64,000 nt of DNA from Hymenobacter terricola (lineage in GTDB: Bacteria > Bacteroidota > Bacteroidia > Cytophagales > Hymenobacteraceae), in NCBI RefSeq assembly GCF_017921975.2, contig NZ_JAGEMO020000001.1, forward strand, positions 743,577 to 807,576, written 5' to 3'. A model generated the notes under the pieces. It was not told the origin of the DNA, did no database searches, and saw nothing but the letters and a program-made list of their open reading frames with translations. Positions 32,001-40,871 of this stretch are shown here, piece by piece. Each line of letters begins with the position of its first letter. Positions within the stretch are counted from its first letter, which is position 1. The position numbers and the translations under genes were made by a program.

Positions 32001-32471
32001 CTACTCCGGCTTCGTCAAATACGTGGTTTCCTCGGCTACGTCGGACAGTGCAAGGCGCGATTCCCGTATCAGCAGCACGCTGGCGTAGAGCAGCAGGCCG
32101 GAGCCGAGCACACTGAGCACGGCAATTATCCAGGTGGCCGAGCTGTTCACCAGCTCGAAGATGCCGATGGTGCAGATGCTGGCGATGAACACCGCCAACG
32201 TGAGGTGCAGGATGGTCATGGACTGCTGAAGCAGGCGGGCCCGGCGGGCGGCGAACGAGAGCTGGAGCCGCAGGTGGGTGTGCTCGGCGGGGTCGGGCGC
32301 GGCGGCGTGGCGCTGCTGGTGGCGCAGCTGCTTGGCCACGTCGCGCTGCCGCTCAATGCTGCGGCTCAGGCGCTGCGAGGTAGTCAGAATCAGCGAGCCG
32401 CAGGCCGACACCAGCACCGCCGGCGTGAACATGGCCGAAAGAATGGTCAGCGTGTCGGAGAGGTTCGGCAT
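32001..32471 (-). CDS. DUF2721 family membrane protein
   Basis: A 156-residue membrane protein with an N-terminal helix (TILSAMFTPAVLVSACGSLILTT) and a C-terminal helical pair (about 95-140: LTLAVFIASICTIGIFELV, WIIAVLSVLGSGLLLYASVLL). The cytoplasmic link RLSRSIERQRDVAKQLR is typical of DUF2721. No function is established. The ATG at 32471 is preferred; a GTG at 32486 would add five residues. It is followed by a family-2 palindrome. Confidence 0.85.
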   Translation of the reverse strand: MPNLSDTLTILSAMFTPAVLVSACGSLILTTSQRLSRSIERQRDVAKQLRHQQRHAAAPDPAEHTHLRLQLSFAARRARLLQQSMTILHLTLAVFIASICTIGIFELVNSSATWIIAVLSVLGSGLLLYASVLLIRESRLALSDVAEETTYLTKPE

Positions 32472-32561
32472 GGCACTGGTTTGCACGATGACTGACGCGC
32501 GTTGGCGGTGCTCAGCGTGCCGGTTGTTTGGGGCATCCGGTGAATTTCCCGCATCTACCCG

Positions 32562-33893
32562 TCACACAATGGCTTTTTCGGCCACCTCCGCTTCCAGCAT
32601 CGGTTTTTTTACTTGTCCGATGATGTAGCGCAGGCCTTTGTCCTGGGTGAAATAATTCCAGCCCCAGGTGAGGAACACCGCGATGCGGTTGCGGAAGCCC
32701 ACCAAGGATATGACGTGAATGAAGCTCCAGGCCAGCCAGGCAATGAAGCCGCTGAGGTGGTACTCGCGGCCAAAAAGCTTGATGTCGGCCACGGCGTGGT
32801 TGCGGCCGATGGTGGCCATCGCGCCCTTGTCGTGGTACACAAAAGGCTGCATGGCCTGGCCGGCCAGCTGGCGGGTGATGTTCTGGCCGAGCTGGCGGCC
32901 CTGCTGCAAGGCCGGCTGGGCCACCATGGGGTGGCCTTCGGGGTAGGCCTGGCACTTCATCAGGGCAATGTCGCCGAGGGCAAAAACGTTGTCGTAGCCC
33001 TGAATGCGGTTTTGCTCGTCCACGGCGTAGCGGTTGCCGGGCAGCAGGCAGTCGGGGGCGAGGCCGGCAATGGGCGCGCCCGTGACGCCCGCCGCCCAAA
33101 TCAGGGTGCGGGTGATGAACTGCTGGCCCGAGTTGAGCGTCACGGTGTAGCCGTCGTAGGACTTCACCCGCGCTTCGAGCCACACCTGCACGCCGAGCTG
33201 GTGCAGGTAATCCAGCGCCTTTTGCGAGGCATTGGCCGACATGCCCTTGAGCAGCGCCGGCCCGCTTTGTATCAGGTGGATGTCCATTTCCTTGAAATCC
33301 AGCTCGCGGTAGTCCTTGGGGAAAACGTGGGTGCGCAGCTCGCTGAGCGCGCCCGCGATTTCGACGCCGGTGGGGCCGCCGCCCACAATCACGAAATCCA
33401 GCAGGCTGTTGATTTGCTCGTAGTCGCCGAGCTGCAGGGCCTGCTCAAAGTTCGAAAGCACGGTGTTGCGCAGCTCCAGGGCCTCTTCCACGCTCTTGAT
33501 GGCGATGGAGTTCTTGGCCATCGCGGCATCGCCGAAGTAGTTGGGCTCGGCGCCGGTGGCCAGCACCAGGAAATCGTAGCGCAGCAGGCCAATCGACGTT
33601 TCCACCACCTGCTCGGTGGAATTGACGCTCGTGACCTCGGCCAGCCGGAAATAAAAGTTTGCCTGCTCGCTAAGAATTTTGCGGAACGGCGACACAATGT
33701 TGCCCTCGTCCAGCCCGGCCGTGGCCACCTGGTACAGCAGCGGCTGGAAAGTGTGGTAGTTCTGCTTGTCAATCAGCACCACCTGCACCGGGGCATTGGC
33801 CAGGGATTTGGCCAGTTCCAGGCCGCCGAAGCCGCCGCCTACTATCACCACGCGCGGTTTGCCGAGGTCGTCAATTTTTGCTAAGCCTTCCAT
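32562..33893 (-). CDS. ndh: Type II NADH:quinone oxidoreductase
   Basis: A 443-residue NDH-2, a single-subunit, non-proton-pumping NADH dehydrogenase of the inner membrane. It has two Rossmann folds: VVIVGGGFGGLELAKSL (FAD) near the N-terminus and FVIVGGGPTGVEIAGAL (NADH) in the middle. NYHTFQPLLYQVATAGL, TLIWAAGVTGAPI and NVFALGDIALMK are standard family segments. The C-terminal region (LSGFIAWLAWSFIHVISLVGF) is the hydrophobic membrane-anchoring part. The ATG at 33893 is chosen from the domain start; the extra 13 residues of the open frame are not family-like. Confidence 0.95.
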   Translation of the reverse strand: MEGLAKIDDLGKPRVVIVGGGFGGLELAKSLANAPVQVVLIDKQNYHTFQPLLYQVATAGLDEGNIVSPFRKILSEQANFYFRLAEVTSVNSTEQVVETSIGLLRYDFLVLATGAEPNYFGDAAMAKNSIAIKSVEEALELRNTVLSNFEQALQLGDYEQINSLLDFVIVGGGPTGVEIAGALSELRTHVFPKDYRELDFKEMDIHLIQSGPALLKGMSANASQKALDYLHQLGVQVWLEARVKSYDGYTVTLNSGQQFITRTLIWAAGVTGAPIAGLAPDCLLPGNRYAVDEQNRIQGYDNVFALGDIALMKCQAYPEGHPMVAQPALQQGRQLGQNITRQLAGQAMQPFVYHDKGAMATIGRNHAVADIKLFGREYHLSGFIAWLAWSFIHVISLVGFRNRIAVFLTWGWNYFTQDKGLRYIIGQVKKPMLEAEVAEKAIV

Positions 33894-34023
33894 GGAGTAA
33901 ATATCGGGGCCACCTGAAGCGCGGCCTGCCACTGTGCTCCTTACCGGGTTTTGGGGCAGGGAGTTGCCTGAAGTTGCAACAAGCCGGTTCCGGTTGCGAA
34001 AAACCGCCCCGAATTGATGCGCC

Positions 34024-34470
34024 CTACTTCCCGGCGCGCCGGAACACCAGCCGCGGAGTGGCCGCCGTGGCGTCGTACAGCCGCAGCTCCTCGCCGCTGA
34101 TTTCGTAGCGAGTAGTCAGGGCCAGGTTATCGAGGAACCGGGTTTCCAGCGTTTGCACGGGGCAGGCCACGCGGGTCGGAATCTGGGGCGAAATGCTGAG
34201 CAGCTGCCCGTTGCCACCGAGCCGGAAGCGCCCGCTGAAATTGTTGCACGGCCCCAGGCCCACGGTGCATTTGCCAAGGTCCACGAATTCGAGGTAGGGC
34301 TTGCTGGCACCCGAATAGCCGGCTACCGCCACCGGCGCGTCATCGATGCGGGCCAGCAGCCAGCGGTTTTCCAGCAGCGCGGCGGTGGGAGAGGCCACGT
34401 TCTCTTTTTCGCAGCTAGCCAGGGAAATAACGGCTAACAGGGCCAGCAGCAGGAAGCGCCAGGGTTTCAT
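34024..34470 (-). CDS. META/HslJ-like lipoprotein
   Basis: A 148-residue lipoprotein with lipobox SLASC (Cys20). The mature part is a META domain: ENRWLLARIDDAPV, KPYLEFVDLGKCTVGLGPCNNFSGRF (the GxGxCNxFxG signature) and RVACPVQTLETRFLDNL. HslJ-type META proteins have been linked to novobiocin or heat resistance, but most have no defined role. It is a monocistronic gene with a long upstream region. Confidence 0.88.
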   Translation of the reverse strand: MKPWRFLLLALLAVISLASCEKENVASPTAALLENRWLLARIDDAPVAVAGYSGASKPYLEFVDLGKCTVGLGPCNNFSGRFRLGGNGQLLSISPQIPTRVACPVQTLETRFLDNLALTTRYEISGEELRLYDATAATPRLVFRRAGK

Positions 34471-34779
34471 CGGACAGCGGTTGAGCGTAGAGAACGTAAT
34501 GATAAGAAGAAAATGCGAAGGCGTTCAGCCAATTAAAAAACGTCCTGCTCATCTGGCGTTCGCGCAGCCGAAGCAGCTCGCTCGCGGTACAAACACTTTG
34601 GGGTAAACAATGGATATAGGGCGGCCCGCGAAATATTCCGGTGGCGGAATGGGCCCGCAAAAAGCGGCGCTTTAAGCATGGAGGGGCCGGCAAAACCGGT
34701 GACTGTCGAACTCTTTCCGTAAGTGCAGGCGTTGGGCTCCTACCTTGCACTATCCGTCATGTAATCAATAATTTCGCTT
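34471..34779. other. 309-bp intergenic region between META and DUF2141 genes
   Basis: No supported gene. It includes a degraded family-1-like stretch (ACGTCCTGCT...GCAGCCGAAGCA, about 34539-34578) and a -7-like TACCTTGC at 34741-34748 before the plus-strand gene. An ORF on the minus strand here has no recognisable domain and crosses the META promoter. Confidence 0.4.
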
Positions 34780-35226
34780 ATGAACGTGTTGTCGCTTTGC
34801 CCGTTGTTGATTGGCAGTAGTGTGTTGGCCGCCGCCGCGCCGGCCCCGCCCCCCGCCGAAACGGCTTCCGTAACGGTCGTGGTCTCGGCGCTGGTGTCCA
34901 CCACATCCACCGTCAAACTCTATTTCTACAACACCCGCGCCGGGTTCCTGAAGCACGGCCAGTGGGCGTTTTCGAAGTCGGTGAAGCCCGAGGGCAAGAG
35001 CGAATTTTCGCTGCCCGTCGATTTGCCAAAGGGCGAATGGGCCGTGGCCATCACCCAGGACATGAACAACAACGACAAAATTGACAAGAACTTCCTCGGC
35101 ATTCCCACCGAGCCCTACGCTTTCTCCAACAACGTTCGTCCCACCATTGCCGCGCCCGATTTCAACGAGTGCAAATTCATGGTCGACGGCCCCGGCAAAG
35201 TCGTGAGCATCGTGCTGAAGGACTAA
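34780..35226 (+). CDS. DUF2141 family exported protein
   Basis: A 148-residue secreted protein. A signal-like segment (SLCPLLIGSSVLAAAAPAP) precedes a small beta-sandwich with VKLYFYNTRAGFLKHG, PKGEWAVAITQDMNNNDKIDKNFLGIPTEPYAFSNN and a final VSIVLKD strand, the DUF2141 signature. The family is common in Bacteroidetes and has no defined biochemical role. It is a single gene whose terminator (35254-35293) reuses the sequence of the family-1 palindrome. Confidence 0.88.
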   Translation: MNVLSLCPLLIGSSVLAAAAPAPPPAETASVTVVVSALVSTTSTVKLYFYNTRAGFLKHGQWAFSKSVKPEGKSEFSLPVDLPKGEWAVAITQDMNNNDKIDKNFLGIPTEPYAFSNNVRPTIAAPDFNECKFMVDGPGKVVSIVLKD

Positions 35227-35253
35227 CGGCCCGATTCAGAACAGTCAAGTAAC

Positions 35254-35293
35254 AAGAACCTCATGCTGAGCGGAGCCGAAGCATGAGGTTCTT
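35254..35293 (+). terminator. Intrinsic terminator built from a family-1 repeat
   Basis: Perfect 14-bp stem (35254-35267 with 35280-35293) followed by a T-run to 35298. The loop and upper stem (CATGCTGAGCGGAGCCGAAGC) match the core of the dispersed palindromes at 3679 and 39481. Confidence 0.85.
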
Positions 35294-35318
35294 TTTTTAT
35301 TGTTAGCCGACCAATCGG

Positions 35319-35804
35319 TCAGTCGCCGCGAAACGGGTGCAGGCCGCGCGCCAGCCGCTCCACCAGCGTCACGGCGCGCCGGGCGCGGGTTTCGTGCTGC
35401 TTGCCCTCGGCCACAAGGCGGGCCATGGAGCGGCGGTGCGAGCCGCTGTAGTTGTTGAAGGCCGTTTCGGCTTCGGGCCAGGCGGCCAGGGCTTCGGCCA
35501 GCTCGTCGGGCAGGTCGACGTGGTCGGGATTCGGGTCGGGCTCGATGGCGATTTCCAGCTCCTGGCCCAGCTCAATGCCAGCCTCGCGGCACACGTCCTT
35601 GTTTAGCATCAGGTAGCGCCCGCCACCTTCCAGCAGCAGCAGGCCCAGCCGCAGCGCGTGGCCCCGAATGGTGACGATAACGCGCTTCGTGGCTTTGCCG
35701 CCCAGCGCCGCCAGCACCTCAGCCGGCACCACCACGGTTTGCGTGGGCATGAAGCTGGGCCCGCCCGGCTCCAGCACGGCGCGGAAATGAATGAGGTGAG
35801 GCAT
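35319..35804 (-). CDS. YdeI/DUF1905-type protein
   Basis: A 161-residue cytoplasmic protein with two parts. The N-terminal DUF1905 domain is about residues 1-90: FRAVLEPGGPSFMPTQTVVVPAEVLAALGG and VTIRGHALRLGLLLLEGGGRYLMLNKDVCREAGIELGQ. The C-terminal helical YdeI/OmpD-associated region is PDELAEALAAWPEAETAFNNYSGSHRRSMARLV. YdeI-type proteins have been implicated in resistance to peptides; no enzyme activity is known. The ATG at 35804 is preferred; the longer frame crosses palindromic DNA. Confidence 0.85.
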   Translation of the reverse strand: MPHLIHFRAVLEPGGPSFMPTQTVVVPAEVLAALGGKATKRVIVTIRGHALRLGLLLLEGGGRYLMLNKDVCREAGIELGQELEIAIEPDPNPDHVDLPDELAEALAAWPEAETAFNNYSGSHRRSMARLVAEGKQHETRARRAVTLVERLARGLHPFRGD

Positions 35805-35894
35805 GGTGTAGAGACGCATAATTGCGTCATATCGGTGAACGATGACGGGCAAATAAGGCGGACGCCGAGACGCAAATAGGCGTCTCTACCTCGT

Positions 35895-37145
35895 TCACGA
35901 AGTTCTGATTTGCCCAGTGCCGCGCACCAGCCACTTGTAGCTCGTCAGCTCCTCCAGGCCCATGGGCCCGCGGGCGTGTAGCTTTTGGGTGCTGATGCCG
36001 ATTTCGGCTCCCAATCCAAACTGCGCGCCATCGGTGAAAGCGGTGGAAGCGTTGGCGTACACAGCGGCAGCATCCACCGCATTGAGGAAGGTTTCGAGGT
36101 GGTCGGCATCCTCCGAAATAATGGCTTCGCTGTGCCTGGAGCCGAACTGCGCAATGTGCTCCAGCGCTTCGTGCAGCGAGGCCACGGTTTTCACGGCCAT
36201 GCGCAGCGACAGAAACTCGGTGCCGAAATGCTCCTCCGTGGCGTGGGCCAGCAGCGGGGGCGGGTAGTGGCCCATCAGCGCGGCGTGGGCCGGGGCATCG
36301 GCAAAAAGCTGCACCTCTGCCTCGGCCAGTGGGGCCAGCAGCGCGGGCAAATCGGCCAGCCGGCTTTCGTGAATAAGCAGGCAGTCCAGTGAGTTGCACA
36401 CGCTCACACGCCGGGTTTTGGCGTTGGCAATGATAGCCGCGCCCTGCGCTAAATCCCCGGTTTCGTCAAAAAACGTATGCACCACGCCGGCTCCGGTTTC
36501 GATGACTGGCACGCGGGCATTCTCCCGCACGTAGTTGATGAGCGCCTGGCTGCCGCGCGGAATCAGCACATCCACGCAGCCCACGGCCGCGAGCAGGGCC
36601 GCCGTGGCGGCGCGGTCGGGCGGCAGGAGCGTGGCCACGGCCGGGTTCAGCTCGTGGCGGGCCAGTACGGGCGCGGCCACGGCCAGCAGCGCGGCGTTGG
36701 AGAATGCGGCATCGGAGCCGCCCTTCAGCAGGCAGGCGTTGCCGGTTTTCAGGCACAGCGCCAGGCTATCGAACGTCACGTTGGGCCGGGCTTCGTAAAT
36801 GATGCCGATGACGCCCAGCGGCACCCGCACCTTGCTCAGGTGCAGGCCGTTCGGCAGGCCTTTCTGGCTAAGGATTTCGCCCAGCGGGGAGGGCAGGCCG
36901 GCTATGTTGCGCAGGTCGTTGGCCATGCCTGTGAGGCGCTCGGCGGTGAGGCGCAGGCGGTCGTGGTTGGGGTTGGTTTCCGGCATCAGGGCCAGGTCCC
37001 GGGCATTTTCGGCCAGCAGGAAAGGGGTTTCGGCCACGGTGGCGTCGGCCAGGTCGCGCAGCAGGGCATCGATGGCGGCGGGGGCCACGGCGGCCAGCTC
37101 GCGGCTGGCTTGCCGGGTGGCTTCAAAAACGGTTTGCAGGTCCAC
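35895..37145 (-). CDS. proA: Gamma-glutamyl phosphate reductase
   Basis: A 416-residue aldehyde-dehydrogenase-fold enzyme, second step of proline synthesis (gamma-glutamyl phosphate to glutamate semialdehyde, NADPH). Motifs: [42 protein letters not shown] and [17 protein letters not shown] with the catalytic Cys. The C-terminal [35 protein letters not shown] is diagnostic. It begins at a GTG (37145) one base after the proB stop, so the two are translationally coupled. Confidence 0.96.
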   Translation of the reverse strand: MDLQTVFEATRQASRELAAVAPAAIDALLRDLADATVAETPFLLAENARDLALMPETNPNHDRLRLTAERLTGMANDLRNIAGLPSPLGEILSQKGLPNGLHLSKVRVPLGVIGIIYEARPNVTFDSLALCLKTGNACLLKGGSDAAFSNAALLAVAAPVLARHELNPAVATLLPPDRAATAALLAAVGCVDVLIPRGSQALINYVRENARVPVIETGAGVVHTFFDETGDLAQGAAIIANAKTRRVSVCNSLDCLLIHESRLADLPALLAPLAEAEVQLFADAPAHAALMGHYPPPLLAHATEEHFGTEFLSLRMAVKTVASLHEALEHIAQFGSRHSEAIISEDADHLETFLNAVDAAAVYANASTAFTDGAQFGLGAEIGISTQKLHARGPMGLEELTSYKWLVRGTGQIRTS

Positions 37146-37146
37146 G

Positions 37147-38238
37147 TTAGGCGAGGTCAGGGTTCAGGAACAGGTAATCGTAGTGCACCAGCGGGCGCTG
37201 GTGCTGCTGGCCCAGCCGCTCCAGGGCCTTATCGGCACCGTATTCGGCAATGCCGAGGCCCAGCGGCTGGCCGGCTTCGTCGATAATCTGCACAATATCG
37301 CCTTTTTGGAATTGGCCTTCAATGCTCAGAATGCCCACGGGCAGCAAACTGATGGCCTTGCCCGGCGTGCTGAGGGCCGCCCGCGCCCCCGCGTTCACCC
37401 GCACCACGGCCTTGGCGGCCGCTTGGGCGTGGGCCAGCCACTTCTTCTTGCCCGAAGCCGTTTTGCTGGGCCGGAACCAGGTATTTACCGCCGTTTCGGC
37501 CACCACGGCGGGCAGAATATCGGCCGTTTTGCCGTTGGCAATGTGCACGCTGATGCCCAGCTTGGCCACCTTGTGCGCCATGTGGCACTTGGTGAGCATG
37601 CCGCCCCGCCCAAACTGCGAGCGTTGCGCCGTGATGAAGGAGTCGAAGCCCGTATCGGTCGGGGCAATTTCCCGAATCAGCTCCGACTCCGGCAGGCGCG
37701 GGTCGCCGGTGAAAATGCCGTCCACGTTGGTGAGAATAATCAGCGCATCGGCATCGAGCTGGGCGGCAATGAGGCTGGCCAGCTCGTCGTTGTCCGTGAA
37801 CATCAGCTCCGTGACGGAAATCACATCGTTCTCATTCACAATGGGAATCACGTCTTGCTGGAGCAATTCCTGGAAGCAGTTTTTCATGTTCAGGTAGTGC
37901 TGGCGGTCGCGGAAATCTTCCTTGGTCACCAGCACCTGGGCGCAGAGCAGGCCGTGGCGGCCCAGCAGCTCGGCGTAGGTGCTCAGCAGCTTTACCTGGC
38001 CCACGGCGGCCAGGAGCTGGCGGCTGCGCACGGCATCAGCCTGGGCGGGCATGGTGATGAGGCTGCGTCCCGCCGCCACCGCGCCCGATGATACGACAAT
38101 GACTTCCCGGCCCTGGGCTTTGAGGGCGACAATCTGGTCGACTAGCTGAGCCATGCGGGTCAGGTCGGGCAGGCCGTTGTCCTGGGTGAGCACGTTGGAG
38201 CCGATTTTGACGACGATTCGGCGATAGGGGAGAGGCAT
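37147..38238 (-). CDS. proB: Glutamate 5-kinase with PUA domain
   Basis: A 363-residue kinase, first committed step of proline synthesis. The amino-acid kinase domain spans about 1-255 ([79 protein letters not shown]). A PUA domain follows at about 270-355 ([22 protein letters not shown]). It is the first gene of proBA. An exact -7 element (TAATTTTG, 38304-38297) and a terminator-like hairpin (38258-38283) lie between the promoter and the ATG, suggesting leader-based control. Confidence 0.96.
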   Translation of the reverse strand: MPLPYRRIVVKIGSNVLTQDNGLPDLTRMAQLVDQIVALKAQGREVIVVSSGAVAAGRSLITMPAQADAVRSRQLLAAVGQVKLLSTYAELLGRHGLLCAQVLVTKEDFRDRQHYLNMKNCFQELLQQDVIPIVNENDVISVTELMFTDNDELASLIAAQLDADALIILTNVDGIFTGDPRLPESELIREIAPTDTGFDSFITAQRSQFGRGGMLTKCHMAHKVAKLGISVHIANGKTADILPAVVAETAVNTWFRPSKTASGKKKWLAHAQAAAKAVVRVNAGARAALSTPGKAISLLPVGILSIEGQFQKGDIVQIIDEAGQPLGLGIAEYGADKALERLGQQHQRPLVHYDYLFLNPDLA

Positions 38239-38251
38239 AGCGGAACGGGCG

Positions 38252-38283
38252 CAAAAAAGGCGCTGCCAAAGCTAGCAGCGCCT
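38252..38283 (-). terminator. Terminator-like hairpin in the proB leader
   Basis: AGGCGCTGC (38258-38266) pairs with 38275-38283, followed on the minus strand by T-run (rc of 38253-38258). It ends the aldo/keto reductase transcript or attenuates proBA; only 14 bp separate it from the proB ATG. Confidence 0.7.
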
Positions 38284-38296
38284 GTTGGGTTTTGGG

Positions 38297-38304
38297 CAAA
38301 ATTA
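38297..38304 (-). promoter_or_regulatory. -7 element of proBA (TAATTTTG)
   Basis: An exact TAnnTTTG match on the minus strand. A -33 TTG is not evident, because that position falls in the palindrome 38307-38353. Confidence 0.4.
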
Positions 38305-38306
38305 AT

Positions 38307-38353
38307 AGACCGTCGTGCTCGGCTGCGCGGACGCCAGCCGAGCACGACGGTCT
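38307..38353. repeat. Perfect 19-bp palindrome upstream of proB
   Basis: Arms 38307-38325 and 38335-38353 are exact reverse complements with a 9-bp loop. It lies 21 bp after the aldo/keto reductase stop. Confidence 0.85.
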
Positions 38354-38374
38354 TTCGGCCTAACTGTCCCCCAA

Positions 38375-39373
38375 TTACACCGCCGCCGGCTCCAGCGTCT
38401 TCAGCTGCTTGTTGATGAAATCCACTTCCTCAAACGTGAGCTGGAAATCCATGGCCCGGGCATTCTGCACGGCTTGCTCGGGGTTGCGGGCCCCCACCAG
38501 CGTCACCGAGATGCCGGGCTGCGCCAGTGTCCAGCGCAGCACCAGCTGGCCGAGGGTGGCATTTTTGGTTTCGGCCAGCGGGCGGATTTTGTTCAGCACG
38601 GCATTCACGCGGCTCACGTTTTCGGGCGTGAACAGGCGGTGGCCGTTGCGCAGGTCGCCGTCATCGAAGTGCTGGCCGGGCTTCATTTTGCCAGTGAGCA
38701 GGCCCAGTTGCAAGGGGCTGTAGACCAGAATGGCCTTATCGTTTTCGAGGCAATACGGCACCACGTCCTTCTCAATATCGCGGCGCAGCATGCTGTAGGG
38801 CACCTGGTTGGAAGCCAATTTCACGGTTTTTTCGGCTTCCTGCATTTGGGCCACCGAGTAGTTGCTGACGCCGCCCGCCCGCACTTTTCCCTGTTCGATG
38901 AGCCGGGCTACGGCCTCCATCGTCTCGTCAATCGGCGTGGTCACGTCGGGCCAGTGCTGCTGGTAGAGGTCGATGTAGTCGGTGCCAAGGCGGCGCAGGC
39001 TGTCCTCGCACTCCTTGATGATGCTGTCGCGGCTGGCGTACTTGTACACGTCGAGGTCGTGGCCGTCGTTGTCCTTGGTTTTCATGGCGAAATCGCCCTG
39101 GGCCACATCCCAGCGCATGCCGAATTTGGTGAGGAGTTGCACCTTGTCGCGGGGCAGGGTTTTGATGGCTTCGCCCACTATTTTTTCGCTGAAGCCCATC
39201 CCGTACACCGGGGCCGTGTCGATGCTGGTCACGCCCAAATCGTAGCTGGCGTGGATGGCGCCCACGGCGTCGTTCTGTTCGGTGCCGCCCCACATCCAGC
39301 CGCCCGCCGCCCAGCTGCCAAAGGTGATGCGCGAAACGGAAACGTCGGAGGAGCCTAGTTTTTGGTATTCCAT
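38375..39373 (-). CDS. Aldo/keto reductase
   Basis: A 332-residue NADPH-dependent TIM-barrel reductase. The active-site set Asp-Tyr-Lys-His is recognisable: GVTSIDTAPVYGMGFSEKIVG (Asp, Tyr), VQLLTKFGM (Lys) and DLYQQHWPD (His). The C-terminal NADP loop is VTLVGARNPEQAVQNA. It belongs to the large YajO/Gfo-like AKR group; the substrate cannot be assigned. The ATG at 39373 (MEYQKLGSSDVSVS) matches the family. The longer frame to 39523 runs into a family-1 palindrome and is rejected. Confidence 0.92.
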   Translation of the reverse strand: MEYQKLGSSDVSVSRITFGSWAAGGWMWGGTEQNDAVGAIHASYDLGVTSIDTAPVYGMGFSEKIVGEAIKTLPRDKVQLLTKFGMRWDVAQGDFAMKTKDNDGHDLDVYKYASRDSIIKECEDSLRRLGTDYIDLYQQHWPDVTTPIDETMEAVARLIEQGKVRAGGVSNYSVAQMQEAEKTVKLASNQVPYSMLRRDIEKDVVPYCLENDKAILVYSPLQLGLLTGKMKPGQHFDDGDLRNGHRLFTPENVSRVNAVLNKIRPLAETKNATLGQLVLRWTLAQPGISVTLVGARNPEQAVQNARAMDFQLTFEEVDFINKQLKTLEPAAV

Positions 39374-39480
39374 GAGAAGGGTTGGTTTAGGGGAAAGTGG
39401 CCGGCTGGGGCCGGGTTTGTTAACCGGGCTTTGGGGGCGAAGGTTGCGGCGGGGGTAGTTTAGAACATCGGCTATCAGGC

Positions 39481-39575
39481 CGTCATGCTGAGCGCAGTCG
39501 AAGCATCTCGCGTGGGGTAGCAATCCAACCGTTCAATGATGCGGGCGAGATGCTTCGACTGCGCTCAGCATGACG
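39481..39575. repeat. Perfect 31-bp palindrome, family 1
   Basis: Arms 39481-39511 and 39545-39575 are exact reverse complements with a 33-bp loop. The arm differs from the 3679-3716 arm by a single base over the shared 28-bp core. It lies between two divergent genes. Confidence 0.88.
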
Positions 39576-39663
39576 TTCAACAGCTCCCGTTGTATCAGCC
39601 TCAGAAACTTTTCCTCGCCCCAGCTTCTTGTAGCCACTTCCGTAGCTTCAAAACCCCAACGAT

Positions 39664-40365
39664 ATGAAAGTTGAAATCTGGTCCGATGTGGTGTGCCCGT
39701 TCTGCTACATCGGCAAGCGCAAATTTGAAAATGCGCTCCAAAAATTTGCTCACCGCGACGACGTGGAAGTGGTATGGCACAGCTTCCAGCTGACGCCCGA
39801 CTTTGAGCCCGTTCCCGGCGAAAGCATCCACGAGTCGCTGGCCAAGAAAAAAGGCGTTTCGGCCGAAGAAGGCCGGAAAATGAACGACTACATGACCAAC
39901 GCCGCCAGGGAAGTGGGCCTGGCCTACGACTTCGACCGCGCCGTGCCGGCCAACACCTTTCTGGCGCACCAGCTCATTCATCTCGGCGCCCACCACGGCC
40001 GCCAGGACGCCACCAAGGAGCGCCTCATGGCCGCCTATTACACCGAAGGTCAGAACATCGGCGACCTCGACACGCTCGTAAAGCTCGGAGCCGAAGTAGG
40101 CCTTGATGCCGCCGAAATCCGTACCGCCCTCACCGCCGGCACCTACGCCGAAGCCGTGCGCCTCGACGAATACCACGCCCAGCAAATCGGCGTGCGCGGC
40201 GTGCCCTTTTTCGTGTTTGAAGACAAGTACGCCGTGTCCGGTGCCCAGCCCAGCGAGCTGTTCTCCGAAGTGCTGGAGAAAGTGTGGGACGAGTTCAAGC
40301 CCGCCAAACCGGCCCTCACTATGGTAGCCGACGGCCCCGCCTGCGGCCCGGAAGGCTGTGAATAA
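39664..40365 (+). CDS. DsbA family oxidoreductase (FrnE-like)
   Basis: A 233-residue thioredoxin-fold protein. The N-terminal VEIWSDVVCPFCYIGKRKFE has the CPFC redox motif (residues 10-13) typical of the FrnE/2-hydroxychromene-2-carboxylate isomerase branch. The C-terminal GVPFFVFEDKYAVSGAQP holds the cis-proline loop. An extra Cys pair at the C-terminus (ACGPEGC) is also found in several FrnE-like proteins. No signal peptide, so cytoplasmic; it probably acts as a disulfide oxidoreductase or isomerase in stress response. Confidence 0.92.
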   Translation: MKVEIWSDVVCPFCYIGKRKFENALQKFAHRDDVEVVWHSFQLTPDFEPVPGESIHESLAKKKGVSAEEGRKMNDYMTNAAREVGLAYDFDRAVPANTFLAHQLIHLGAHHGRQDATKERLMAAYYTEGQNIGDLDTLVKLGAEVGLDAAEIRTALTAGTYAEAVRLDEYHAQQIGVRGVPFFVFEDKYAVSGAQPSELFSEVLEKVWDEFKPAKPALTMVADGPACGPEGCE

Positions 40366-40403
40366 CGCACCGAAACCTGACCCCATCTTCTTTGGAGAGG
40401 GGG

Positions 40404-40862
40404 TCAGGGGGTGAGGTTTCGTAGCATCGGAATGTGCGGGATGCCGTCCTCCACGTACATCGGCCCGCACTGCTCGTAGCCGAAGGTGTTGTAAAATGGC
40501 TCCAGGTGCTGCTGGGCCCCAATCTTATTGGGCTGAGGACCAAACAGCGCATCGGAGTGCGCCAGGGCCTGCCGCATCAGCTCGCGTCCCAGCCCGTACT
40601 GCCGGAACTGCTGCGCCACGATGACGCGCCCAATGCTGGCCTCCGCGTAGCACTTGCCAGCTCCGAAGAGGCGGGCGTAGGCCACCAGCTCGCCGGCCTC
40701 GTTGTAGCCCAGCAGGTGATAGGCGTCCACATCCTGGCGGTCGATGTCCTGGAAAGCACAGTTTTGCTCCACCACAAACACTTCGGAGCGCAGGCGCAGC
40801 ACGTCGTAAAGAATCAGGGGCGGGAAAGATTCGAAGGGAATGCAATGCCAGCGAATGGTCAT
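40404..40862 (-). CDS. elaA: ElaA-type GNAT acetyltransferase
   Basis: A 152-residue GNAT protein of the ElaA group. Motifs: LYDVLRLRSEVFVVEQNCAFQDID at the N-terminus, ASIGRVIVAQQFRQYGLGRELM (acetyl-CoA loop) and FYNTFGYEQCGPMYVEDGIPHIPML at the C-terminus. Substrate unknown. It begins 9 bp after the DUF6624 gene, which itself begins 9 bp after mfd, so it is probably the last gene of an mfd operon. Confidence 0.92.
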   Translation of the reverse strand: MTIRWHCIPFESFPPLILYDVLRLRSEVFVVEQNCAFQDIDRQDVDAYHLLGYNEAGELVAYARLFGAGKCYAEASIGRVIVAQQFRQYGLGRELMRQALAHSDALFGPQPNKIGAQQHLEPFYNTFGYEQCGPMYVEDGIPHIPMLRNLTP

Positions 40863-40871
40863 AAACGGGGG

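Noticed and set aside
34415..34750. A 111-codon minus-strand ORF between META and DUF2141 genes
   Set aside because: No domain; it contains degraded repeat sequence and overlaps the 5' end of the META gene in another frame.
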